This document shows, in pieces, positions 1 to 7,059 of a stretch of DNA of 64,000 bases. The translations under genes and the position numbers were made by a program. How positions within the stretch are numbered: the first letter of the stretch is position 1; the number at the start of each line of letters is the position of its first letter. Source of the DNA: Cytobacillus luteolus (GTDB taxonomy: Bacteria; Bacillota; Bacilli; Bacillales; Bacillaceae_L); contig NZ_JAGGKM010000001.1 of the NCBI RefSeq assembly GCF_017873715.1, positions 62,001 to 126,000 of the forward strand, read 5' to 3'. A model generated the notes under the pieces. It was not told the origin of the DNA. It saw nothing but the letters and a program-made list of their open reading frames with translations, and ran no database searches.

Positions 1-183
1 AACTAAATTTATGAGGTGCCTCCTATCGATTGAAATCATGAGGGCTAATGGCAACTGAAGTATATTTGACGCCATTGTTTTCGCGATAATTGCTGTAAAG
101 CACGGGATGCATTTTGATTAATTGGTATGGTTCGAAACTATAAAGAGTGAAATTTTTCACAGTATATGTAGAGGAGTAAAACT

Positions 184-894
184 ATGAAAATCTTAACCTG
201 GAATGCAGCTATGGCTTTCAGACGAAAAATTGAATATGTGCTCCCTTTTAATGCTGACATTCTAGTTATTCCAGAATGTGAAGCACCTCAAAAGTGGGGG
301 AACAGCAAGTATTTAGAAAGTATATCTCAATTCGAATGGTTTGGAGAAAACCAGAATAAAGGTATAGGTGTTATTACCTTAAATGACTCCTATCGTATCG
401 AAGTTCATCCGACATACTGTGATAAAATTCAGTACATTATCCCTCTAGTGGTCTCCGGAAAGGAAGAATTCACATTACTGGCAGTATGGTCGCAAAAAAC
501 TGCAACCACTTATGAAAGCTATATAGGTCAAATCTACTTAGCATTACAGCACTACGAATCTTTACTAAAAACTCCTTGCTTTATCATTGGCGATTGGAAT
601 AGTAACAAGATATTTGATCATATTAAGCGGGTTGGAAATCATACAGAGGTAGTGGATATCCTAGCTAAACATGATATTACTAGCCTATACCACCAATACT
701 TCAAAGAACAACATGGAGAAGAAACAAAACCAACACATTACTTTAGAAAAGAGTTTGCAAGCCCATTCCATATAGATTTTGCTTTCGCATCTCAAAACTT
801 TGTAAATCGTTTAACTAAAGTTGAGGTAGGAACTTATGATAAATGGATTAAGCATAGTGATCATATTCCTATTTTTCTAGAAATAGAAAAATAG
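184..894 (+). CDS. Endonuclease/exonuclease/phosphatase-fold protein
   Basis: A 236-residue protein with the signature segments of the EEP (DNase I/exonuclease III-like) fold. MKILTWNA at residues 1-8 supplies the first Asn, PECE near residue 30 the metal-binding Glu, GDWNSN near 137 the catalytic Asp/Asn pair, and SDHIP near 225 the terminal Asp-His. The family uses a divalent metal to hydrolyse phosphodiester or phosphomonoester bonds in nucleic acids, lipids or nucleotides; the substrate cannot be told from sequence. There is no signal peptide, so it should be cytoplasmic. A GAGGAG motif lies 8 nt before the ATG. It opens a run of nuclease-like genes, which hints at a defence or nucleic-acid-processing role, but that is inference from context. 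Confidence 0.8.
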   Translation: MKILTWNAAMAFRRKIEYVLPFNADILVIPECEAPQKWGNSKYLESISQFEWFGENQNKGIGVITLNDSYRIEVHPTYCDKIQYIIPLVVSGKEEFTLLAVWSQKTATTYESYIGQIYLALQHYESLLKTPCFIIGDWNSNKIFDHIKRVGNHTEVVDILAKHDITSLYHQYFKEQHGEETKPTHYFRKEFASPFHIDFAFASQNFVNRLTKVEVGTYDKWIKHSDHIPIFLEIEK

Positions 895-911
895 AACTAG
901 AGAAACTTAAG

Positions 912-958
912 AGTGTCCTGTTATTTATCGAATTTGATAAGTGATAGGGTACTTTTTT
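912..958 (+). terminator. Rho-independent terminator after EEP gene
   Basis: A long imperfect stem (left arm from 912, right arm ending about 952, several G-U pairs) with a six-base loop is followed by TTTTTT. It sits 18 nt after the stop codon of the EEP-fold gene and separates it from the HNH gene. Confidence 0.75.
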
Positions 959-1072
959 AGTTTAGGAAAGAAAGGGGGCTAATTAAAAGAATAAAGACTA
1001 AATTTTGGTAGTTTTATAATAAGTTACATGTACAATAAATAGTAGATTATATGCTTTGAGGAGGAATATTAA

Positions 1073-2092
1073 ATGTCTTGTCCAATTACCATTTATAAAA
1101 ACAATGATTTGTTAATCGAAGCTAAGAATATCCAACAAGCAGCAGAATTTTTAGCAGAGCTATTTAATACAACGAAGAATAAATTTTATGATCATATTGA
1201 AAGGGGCTATGTATATCACATTCCGTATTACATAGGAGAAGATGAGTATCGTTTTGTTGCACCTGCAGGAATTGCGGCTAACCGTCGTAAAAATCTAGAA
1301 GATAGCGGGCACAAAAATGCTCGTCGTTTGTGGTTAATCCCAGCCAATCCAAATGATTATGATGTTGAGGGAGCATTTAGTTATTATTATGATACATTAG
1401 ACTGGAAACGCTCCTATAACTACGAAAATGGTGATATTCTTTTCATATATGTGTCCGGAAATGTTAAGAGAGTCCGTTATAAAGTGGAAGTTATCGAGGG
1501 AATTGTACGTGATAATGACATTATTTATGATCAAACCTTCTGGAAAGATGAAGAAAAATATCTACAATCACAAGAATATGAGCGCTCACGTGTGAGATTG
1601 GTAGATGAGAATGATACTCCTGACTTGTCTCTTGCTAAATTACGCGATTATGGTTTAAAAGGAAATATTCAAGGTGCCATGAAACTTAAAGGGGAATTGC
1701 GTGATTATATTATGTCTTTCTTTGAACATAATTTGACGGAAGGCTATTATCCGGATGAAGTTACGGGTACTTTGGAAGAAGGTAAACGTAAAACAATTAG
1801 TGTTAATGTATATGAACGAAATCCAATTGCCCGGAAGAAATGTATGGATTATTATGGTGCGGAATGTCAGGTATGTAAAATGAACTTTGAAGATACATAT
1901 GGGAAAGTTGGAAGAGATTTTATTCATGTCCATCACATTATTCCCCTACATGAGATACAACAGGATTATATTGTAGACCCTATAAAGGATTTAATTCCTG
2001 TTTGTCCAAATTGCCATGCAATGCTTCATCGTAAAGAAAATGGTGCTTATTTATCTATAGAACAGTTAAGAGAAAGAATATCAAAGGAATAA
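1073..2092 (+). CDS. HNH endonuclease with N-terminal EVE/PUA-like domain
   Basis: A 339-residue protein. The C-terminal third is a McrA-like HNH nuclease: a CQVC zinc knuckle near residue 264, the HVHHIIPLHE core near 285, and CPNCHAMLH at 311-319. The middle (about 83-200) begins RLWLIPANPNDYD and runs through GDILFIYVSG, which resembles EVE/PUA-like domains that read modified bases. The first 80 residues are not recognised. EVE-type readers joined to HNH nucleases are typical of type IV (modification-dependent) restriction enzymes, so cleavage of phage DNA carrying modified bases is the best guess; this is inferred, not shown. It is a single-gene unit with a GAGGAG ribosome site 9 nt before the ATG and its own terminator. 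Confidence 0.75.
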   Translation: MSCPITIYKNNDLLIEAKNIQQAAEFLAELFNTTKNKFYDHIERGYVYHIPYYIGEDEYRFVAPAGIAANRRKNLEDSGHKNARRLWLIPANPNDYDVEGAFSYYYDTLDWKRSYNYENGDILFIYVSGNVKRVRYKVEVIEGIVRDNDIIYDQTFWKDEEKYLQSQEYERSRVRLVDENDTPDLSLAKLRDYGLKGNIQGAMKLKGELRDYIMSFFEHNLTEGYYPDEVTGTLEEGKRKTISVNVYERNPIARKKCMDYYGAECQVCKMNFEDTYGKVGRDFIHVHHIIPLHEIQQDYIVDPIKDLIPVCPNCHAMLHRKENGAYLSIEQLRERISKE

Positions 2093-2222
2093 CTAATCAT
2101 AGTAATAGTGCCCATTGAGGTATATTCAATCAAAATTTTTACCTAGCTAAGATTTAATGGAACACCTATTTTTTGTTGGGTAGTTACAAAGTAAGGTCTA
2201 ATAAATAGATAATTTAAAGAAT

Positions 2223-2260
2223 AGCTCCCGGTTTATTTTAACCGGGCTATTTTTATTTTA
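2223..2260 (+). terminator. Rho-independent terminator after HNH gene
   Basis: The CCCGGTT/AACCGGG stem with a TATTTT loop (arms at about 2227-2233 and 2240-2246), extended by AGC/GCT, is followed by a T-rich run. It lies about 130 nt after the HNH stop codon. Confidence 0.8.
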
Positions 2261-2379
2261 TGACAAAATTCAACAGGAATTGATTTGTAAATGTCGAAAA
2301 GTGAAGGTAGCCTGTAAAAAAGAGGAAATAATTAAGTGTGAACTATAAATTAACTGATACAACATAGGAGAAATAAATA

Positions 2380-2679
2380 ATGAAATCAATTTACGATAAA
2401 GTAATAGAATTCCGTGATCAAAGGAATTGGAAGCAATACCACAATGAAAAGGATCTAGCCATTTCAATTTCGTTGGAAGCGAATGAGCTACTTGAGAATT
2501 TCCAGTGGAGAAGCAGTGAGGAAGCCGTCAAAGATTCCAAGCAAAATATGAAAGAAGAAATGGCTGATATTCTTATCTATCTAGTACAGCTTGCAGATAA
2601 ATTAGATGTAGATCTGGAAGAAGAAGTCTATAAAAAGCTTGAAAAGAATGCAATTAAATATCCTGTTAATCAAGAGTGA
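2380..2679 (+). CDS. MazG-like nucleotide pyrophosphohydrolase
   Basis: A 99-residue all-alpha protein with the EAxELLE (residues 33-39) and EExxD (near 60-64) acidic pairs that bind magnesium in the MazG/iMazG/dCTPase family. These enzymes cleave (d)NTPs to (d)NMP and pyrophosphate. At this length it is a stand-alone single-domain member. The ribosome site is GGAGAA, 7 nt before the ATG. The next gene starts 24 nt downstream, so the two are very probably co-transcribed. MazG-type proteins next to DUF2075 proteins recur in Bacillaceae genomes, which points to a functional pair, possibly nucleotide depletion coupled to a nucleic-acid sensor; that role is inference. Confidence 0.85.
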   Translation: MKSIYDKVIEFRDQRNWKQYHNEKDLAISISLEANELLENFQWRSSEEAVKDSKQNMKEEMADILIYLVQLADKLDVDLEEEVYKKLEKNAIKYPVNQE

Positions 2680-2703
2680 TTAATTATAAGGTAGGTTATT
2701 CAT

Positions 2704-4331
2704 ATGGGCGCAGTAGATATAAAAACAATGCCTTTTACCAAGGATTCATTAGATAGTATTTCAAACGAGTATTATACTGATTACCCTGTTGTCTATTTTC
2801 TTAATAATAATACATCAGTCTATATTGGTGAAACTGTGGCTGTACGAAATCGAATGATGAATCACTTAAAGAATCATGAAAGAAAATCTTTAAATAAGAT
2901 GACTCTAATCATTCATGAAAAATTTAATCAATCGGCTACTTATAATATTGAGACAAAATTGATTAATTATTTCTTGGCGAATGAACGTTATAAGCTACAA
3001 AACAAGAGCCAAACAGCCAAAAGCGTTACCCATAACTATTATGAAAAGACCTTTTATAACGAGGAAGTCTTTAAAGACATCTGGAATGAACTACTGAACC
3101 GAAAAATAGTAGACAACTCCAGTACAACTATCGAAAATAAGGACATTTTTAAACTGTCACCTTTTAAAGAATTAACGATAGAACAACTGGAACTGCAGCA
3201 AGCAATTATAGAAGTATGCAATGAGCATATTGAGGATGATAAAACTTACTTGTTTCTAGTAAAAGGAGAGGCTGGAGTAGGGAAAAGTGTTGTATTAAGT
3301 TCAGTATTTAACAAAATTCAGGAGCTTTCAAAAGAAAAATCTTCAGGTCTATATAAAACAGAAAACTATCTATTAGTAAATCATTCAGAGATGCTTAAAA
3401 CGTATAAGAAAATAGCAGGAAATGTTAAAGCGCTAAGTAAAAAGGACTTTGATAAACCTACTAGTTTCATTAATAAGCGAAAAAGCCTGAACCCAAAAGC
3501 GGACATTGTATTGGTAGATGAAGCACATTTATTACTTACCAAACCAGATCGATATAATAATTTCCATGAAGAGAATCAGTTACAAGAGATTATCAGACAT
3601 AGCAAGGTCGTCATAGCGGTCTATGATGATAAACAAGTTCTAAAGATGAAGAGTTTTTGGGATGAAAGTAGGTTAGAAAGTATAGTAGGTGACTGTAACA
3701 CTGGTGAGCCATATATCTTAACTAACCAATTCCGAATGAAAGCAAGCAATGAAATGATTCATTGGATTGATGACTTCGTGAATAAGAAGATAAATCCTCT
3801 ACCAAACCAAACAAAATATGATTTTAGAATCTTTGATTCGGCATCAGATATGTATGAGTTAATAAAAGAAAAGAATAAAGAAGATGGTTTAGCGAGAATC
3901 GTTTCTACCTTTGATTATGTACATAAAAAAGACGGCCAGGATTACTACGTAGAAGAAGAAGGCTTTAAACTTCCTTGGAACGGTGAATATGGAAGTGATA
4001 CCTGGGCAGAAAGAGCTGAAACAGTTAAAGAAGCCGGGTCAATTTATACAATACAAGGTTTTGATTTGAATTACGTAGGTGTAATTTTAGGACCTTCAAT
4101 TTCTTATGATGAAGAAACTGATTCATTAAAAATACTAACAGAGAATTATAAGGACACAGAAGCATTAGAGGGAAAGACGAGTTTGAAGATAGTGAACGGA
4201 TTAAAGAGAAAATAATATTGAACTCTCTTAATGTATTAATGAAGAGGGGGATATATGGGTTGTATATTTATGCTAGTGATAGGAAGTTGAGATATAGATT
4301 GATGGAACTTCGAAAAAACTATAACCCATGA
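2704..4331 (+). CDS. GIY-YIG nuclease / DUF2075 helicase-like protein, frameshifted near its end
   Basis: Residues 27-95 form a GIY-YIG nuclease domain (VVYFLNN, VYIGET, a catalytic-type Glu in NIETKLINYF). From about 155 there is a DUF2075 P-loop domain with Walker A GEAGVGKS (188-195), Walker B IVLVDEAH and the IQGFDLNYVGVILGP motif. The plain reading frame stops at 4215 after 503 residues, inside the conserved C-terminal region. The -1 frame continues from 4176 to a TGA at 4329-4331 with the family-like sequence NVLMKRGIYGLYIYASDRKL. The switch falls on a GGGAAAG heptamer (4170-4176) phased G GGA AAG, so it is a lost base, a sequencing error or a programmed -1 frameshift. Full product would be about 542 residues. 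It is co-transcribed with the MazG gene. Confidence 0.75.
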
Positions 4332-4383
4332 TAATAGATAATCCTAATCCAGATATGAATTTATTATTATTTAATAGTAAACC

Positions 4384-4412
4384 GCTCATAACATCAATTA
4401 TGAGCTTTTTCC
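4384..4412 (+). terminator. Rho-independent terminator after DUF2075 gene
   Basis: A perfect 8-bp stem, GCTCATAA at 4384-4391 with TTATGAGC at 4398-4405, followed directly by TTTTTCCTTTT. Confidence 0.85.
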
Positions 4413-4489
4413 TTTTCAGGAGAAGGTTGATTAGATTAAAGGAAATATATAATTTATAGGGAAAAATGGAGAAAATTATCGAATTATGG

Positions 4490-4517
4490 TATGATTTATC
4501 TTGGTATTCTTTACCAA
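4490..4517 (+). promoter_or_regulatory. Candidate promoter -10 and operator of the retron unit
   Basis: A TATGAT -10-like hexamer (4490-4495) is followed 5 nt later by a perfect palindrome, TTGGTA-N5-TACCAA (4501-4517), in the place where a repressor would block transcription start. No good -35 is visible. The small winged-helix protein of the unit would be a natural ligand; this is inference. Confidence 0.4.
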
Positions 4518-4577
4518 TGTGATATTTATGATCAAATTTCTGTTAATAGATTTGAAAATTGATAGAGGAGTATTATT

Positions 4578-5483
4578 GTGACAGAAAAACGTAAATCAAC
4601 TGAAATTCAAGAAATAGCAAATTCGTGTATAGAGAGATGGGGAGAAGACTCTAAAACAAAGAACTTCAGTTTGAAGTTAGGGAGATTCGTTAGTCAATTA
4701 GGATCAAATGTCACCTTGGGAAAAGTATTATTGGATTTAATTAAACATTATAATTACTACTCTAGAGAGCATATAGACCAAATCTTAATTGCATTTTATC
4801 AATTTGTAGTAAGTGAATTAAAATTAGATGAATCTTATACAATATATTCTAGGATAGAAGATGACTCAAAAATTGACAGTTCAAATTCTTTTCTTGAAGA
4901 ATTTAAGATTCTCAATGATATCTCAAATCATTTTAGTTATGATATTGAAAAACTCGATTTAATAGATTTTGACCAAATTAAAAATGTTATTTTCTTAGAT
5001 GATATTATTGGCTCTGGAAAAACAGTAGAACGTTTTTTTAATATGAATAAAGAGAAACTATTAAAAGTTAATTGTTATATTTTCTGTATCGAATTATTAA
5101 TAGATGGTAAAGAATATTTAGAAAATTATTTTAAGGAAAATGGATTTGAGTGCGAAATATTTTATCATAACATTCATCTTAAGGCATTTAGCGATAAACA
5201 TATTTTTGGTGAACACTATAAAATAAATGAAGAGTTATTAAGGGAATTTGAAAGGGGACTTTGGAAGAGGGACTCTAATAATATTCTAGGTTTTGAAAAT
5301 AGTCAGGCAATTGTATCTTTTTTTAGAAATACTCCAAATAATACATTAAGTTCATTTTGGTTTAAAAATAACAAGTGGGAGGGCTTGTTCCCTAGAAACG
5401 ATAAAAAGCCGGCATTCAAAAAGGTAAAAAAGAATGCTGCTAAATATAATGTTAGTAAAATGGAGAAATTAGCTGGTGGTTGA
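4578..5483 (+). CDS. Phosphoribosyltransferase-like protein, probable retron effector
   Basis: A 301-residue protein with a PRPP-binding-type loop VIFLDDIIGSGKT at residues 137-149, the signature of the type I phosphoribosyltransferase fold (hydrophobic strand, two acidic residues, then a Gly-rich turn). The rest is helical and lacks recognisable signal or membrane segments. Retrons of the kind classed as type III (for example Ec73) carry a phosphoribosyltransferase-like effector with a DNA-binding winged helix, and here the next gene encodes exactly such a helix. By analogy the protein would be a toxin held inactive by the RT-msDNA complex and released on phage infection. The start is GTG or the equivalent codon at 4578 with GAGGAG 8 nt upstream. 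The 3' end overlaps the next gene by 8 nt. Base composition is very AT-rich. Confidence 0.7.
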   Translation: MTEKRKSTEIQEIANSCIERWGEDSKTKNFSLKLGRFVSQLGSNVTLGKVLLDLIKHYNYYSREHIDQILIAFYQFVVSELKLDESYTIYSRIEDDSKIDSSNSFLEEFKILNDISNHFSYDIEKLDLIDFDQIKNVIFLDDIIGSGKTVERFFNMNKEKLLKVNCYIFCIELLIDGKEYLENYFKENGFECEIFYHNIHLKAFSDKHIFGEHYKINEELLREFERGLWKRDSNNILGFENSQAIVSFFRNTPNNTLSSFWFKNNKWEGLFPRNDKKPAFKKVKKNAAKYNVSKMEKLAGG

Positions 5484-5799
5484 ATTTAAAGAACTCTTAA
5501 TACTAGTCTATATGAATGAATATAAAGACTCATACTTGCTCTCAGAGGTTAAAGAGCTTTGTAACTTTTCTACTGCACAAATGAAAAAGTCTATTAATGA
5601 CTTATTAGATAAAAATTTGTTATGTAACAGTAAAGGTAGATTAATTCTTACTTCCGAATCTGAAACTCTCTTAAAAGAGAAAGGACTAATAAATATTTCT
5701 ATAACAGATTTATTTCAACAGGATACTGTAACATTAGAATTTATTGACGAACCTCTTTCTTTTGAGGATATTTATATACCTAAAAATTTTAAATTATAA
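5476..5799 (+). CDS. Small winged-helix protein of the retron unit
   Basis: A 107-residue protein whose first 75 residues read as a winged helix: two helices, a recognition helix around STAQMKKSINDLLDKNLL, then a beta hairpin (NSKGRLILT). The pattern is MarR/ArsR-like, but no family can be named. It starts at GTG inside the end of the phosphoribosyltransferase-like gene, so translation is coupled. In type III retrons the effector and a winged helix occur together or fused, which fits. It may link the effector to msDNA or repress the palindrome at 4501. The C-terminal 35 residues are acidic and hydrophobic and could be a docking tail. Confidence 0.65.
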   Translation: MVEFKELLILVYMNEYKDSYLLSEVKELCNFSTAQMKKSINDLLDKNLLCNSKGRLILTSESETLLKEKGLINISITDLFQQDTVTLEFIDEPLSFEDIYIPKNFKL

Positions 5800-5804
5800 A
5801 TAGT

Positions 5805-6009
5805 TAGTGTCTTCTAGAATTGAATAGCGAGTCGCTATTCGTGAAGTTAAGTTACTATGTAGCTGTCTCAGTACTAATTTTGAAAAGCGTAAAATTAGTA
5901 CTGAAACAACAAAGAAGAGCGCTTTGTTGTTTCACCATAATAAAATCTTAGAGGTCAAAGATTTTATTATGGTGATCAGTTAAATTAAATAATCCAGTAG
6001 AAGATATTA
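5805..6009 (+). ncRNA. Retron non-coding RNA (msr-msd)
   Basis: The 222-nt gap between the winged-helix gene and the reverse transcriptase is packed with structure. Ends 5805-5816 (TAGTGTCTTCTA) and 5998-6009 (TAGAAGATATTA) pair over 12 bp with two G-U pairs, as expected for the a1/a2 stem; G5817 just after a1 is a plausible branch guanosine. A short msr-like hairpin follows (5822-5828 with 5834-5840). Then come three perfect hairpins in a row: 5868-5881/5891-5904 (14 bp), 5902-5914/5922-5934 (13 bp) and 5932-5949/5958-5975 (18 bp). Adjacent hairpins share three bases. The last three would be the reverse-transcribed msd. The RT gene starts 13 nt after a2. The exact msr/msd border cannot be read from sequence. 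Confidence 0.85.
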
Positions 6010-6021
6010 TGGAGTATATGT

Positions 6022-7029
6022 ATGGACATAAATATATTGAAAATTAAGATGGTAGAAGAGCAATTTAGCGAGGAGTATATTAAATTATGTGTTACTTATG
6101 CTACTAATCTTATTGAGAATGGATTACCAATAATTTTTGATGCTAGGCATTTGTCTTGCCTTATAGGTATAGATACTAAGGAATTATATTCTTATTATCA
6201 ATTAGCATCTACACTGTATAGAAAAGCTGTTATCCCCAAAAAATCTGGAGGTAGTAGAACTATAAATGCACCTTCAGAGAATTTAAAATATATACAAAGA
6301 TGGATTCTAGAAAATATTTTATATAAAATCAACTCTTCTCAAGAAGCTACTGGTTTTGTTCCTCAAAAAAATATTGTCGATAATGCATCATATCATGTAG
6401 GAAAAGAGTGTGTAATTAATCTCGATATGAAAGATTTTTTCCCAAGTATTAGTTTTGTACAAGTTTATAACTTGTTTAATAGATCCGGATACACGAAACA
6501 TCTTTCGATGATATTGACTGGGTTATGTATGTATAATAATGAGTTACCTCAAGGTGCCCCTTCTAGTCCCTATATATCTAATCTTGTTTGTAAGAACTTG
6601 GACTTAAGACTATCTAAATTAGCAAGTCAAATTGGTGCTAAATATACACGTTATGCAGATGATATTACTTTTTCAGGGGAAAAAGTAATAGTAAAATATA
6701 TAAAATTAATTAAACGTGTGATTAAAGAAGAAAACTTCAATATAAACCATAAAAAAGTTAGAGTACAATTTAGTTATCACCAACAGATGGTTACGGGTCT
6801 TGTCGTAAATGAAAAAATAAGAATTCCACCTAAGACTAAAAAATATCTGAGACAACAAATTTATTATGCCAAAAAATATGGTGTAACGAGCAGTTTGTCT
6901 AAACAGGGACAAACTAAAGCGAATTATAAAGGTCATTTATTTGGTTTAGCACATTTTATAAAAATGGTAGAACAAGAATATGGAGATAACTTTATTAGAG
7001 AATTGAAGGAAATTGACTGGGAGTCATAA
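6022..7029 (+). CDS. Retron reverse transcriptase
   Basis: A 335-residue RT of the usual retron length. Visible motifs in order: KKSGGSRTI (RT2-like, about 73-81), the retron-specific NAxxH as NASYH (121-125), motif A LDMKDFF (134-140), motif B QGAPSSP (177-183), catalytic YADD (211-214) and the retron VTG triplet (257-259), which recognises the msr stem. There is no maturase, integrase or endonuclease domain, which argues against a group II intron or DGR enzyme. It would prime from the branch guanosine of the RNA at 5805-6009 and copy the three hairpins into msDNA. The start has GGAG 7 nt upstream. It is followed 30 nt later by a membrane protein gene in the same orientation. Confidence 0.93.
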   Translation: MDINILKIKMVEEQFSEEYIKLCVTYATNLIENGLPIIFDARHLSCLIGIDTKELYSYYQLASTLYRKAVIPKKSGGSRTINAPSENLKYIQRWILENILYKINSSQEATGFVPQKNIVDNASYHVGKECVINLDMKDFFPSISFVQVYNLFNRSGYTKHLSMILTGLCMYNNELPQGAPSSPYISNLVCKNLDLRLSKLASQIGAKYTRYADDITFSGEKVIVKYIKLIKRVIKEENFNINHKKVRVQFSYHQQMVTGLVVNEKIRIPPKTKKYLRQQIYYAKKYGVTSSLSKQGQTKANYKGHLFGLAHFIKMVEQEYGDNFIRELKEIDWES

Positions 7030-7059
7030 TTTTGATGATATTACATAGAGGTAACAAAA

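Noticed and set aside
1-183. Partial gene at the left edge
   Set aside because: No open frame of useful length reaches the edge on either strand, and no promoter hexamers with proper spacing were found.
6022-7029. Reverse transcriptase of a group II intron or diversity-generating retroelement
   Set aside because: There is no maturase or endonuclease domain, no intron RNA domain V, and no variable/template repeat; the NAxxH and VTG motifs and the upstream a1/a2 RNA are retron features.
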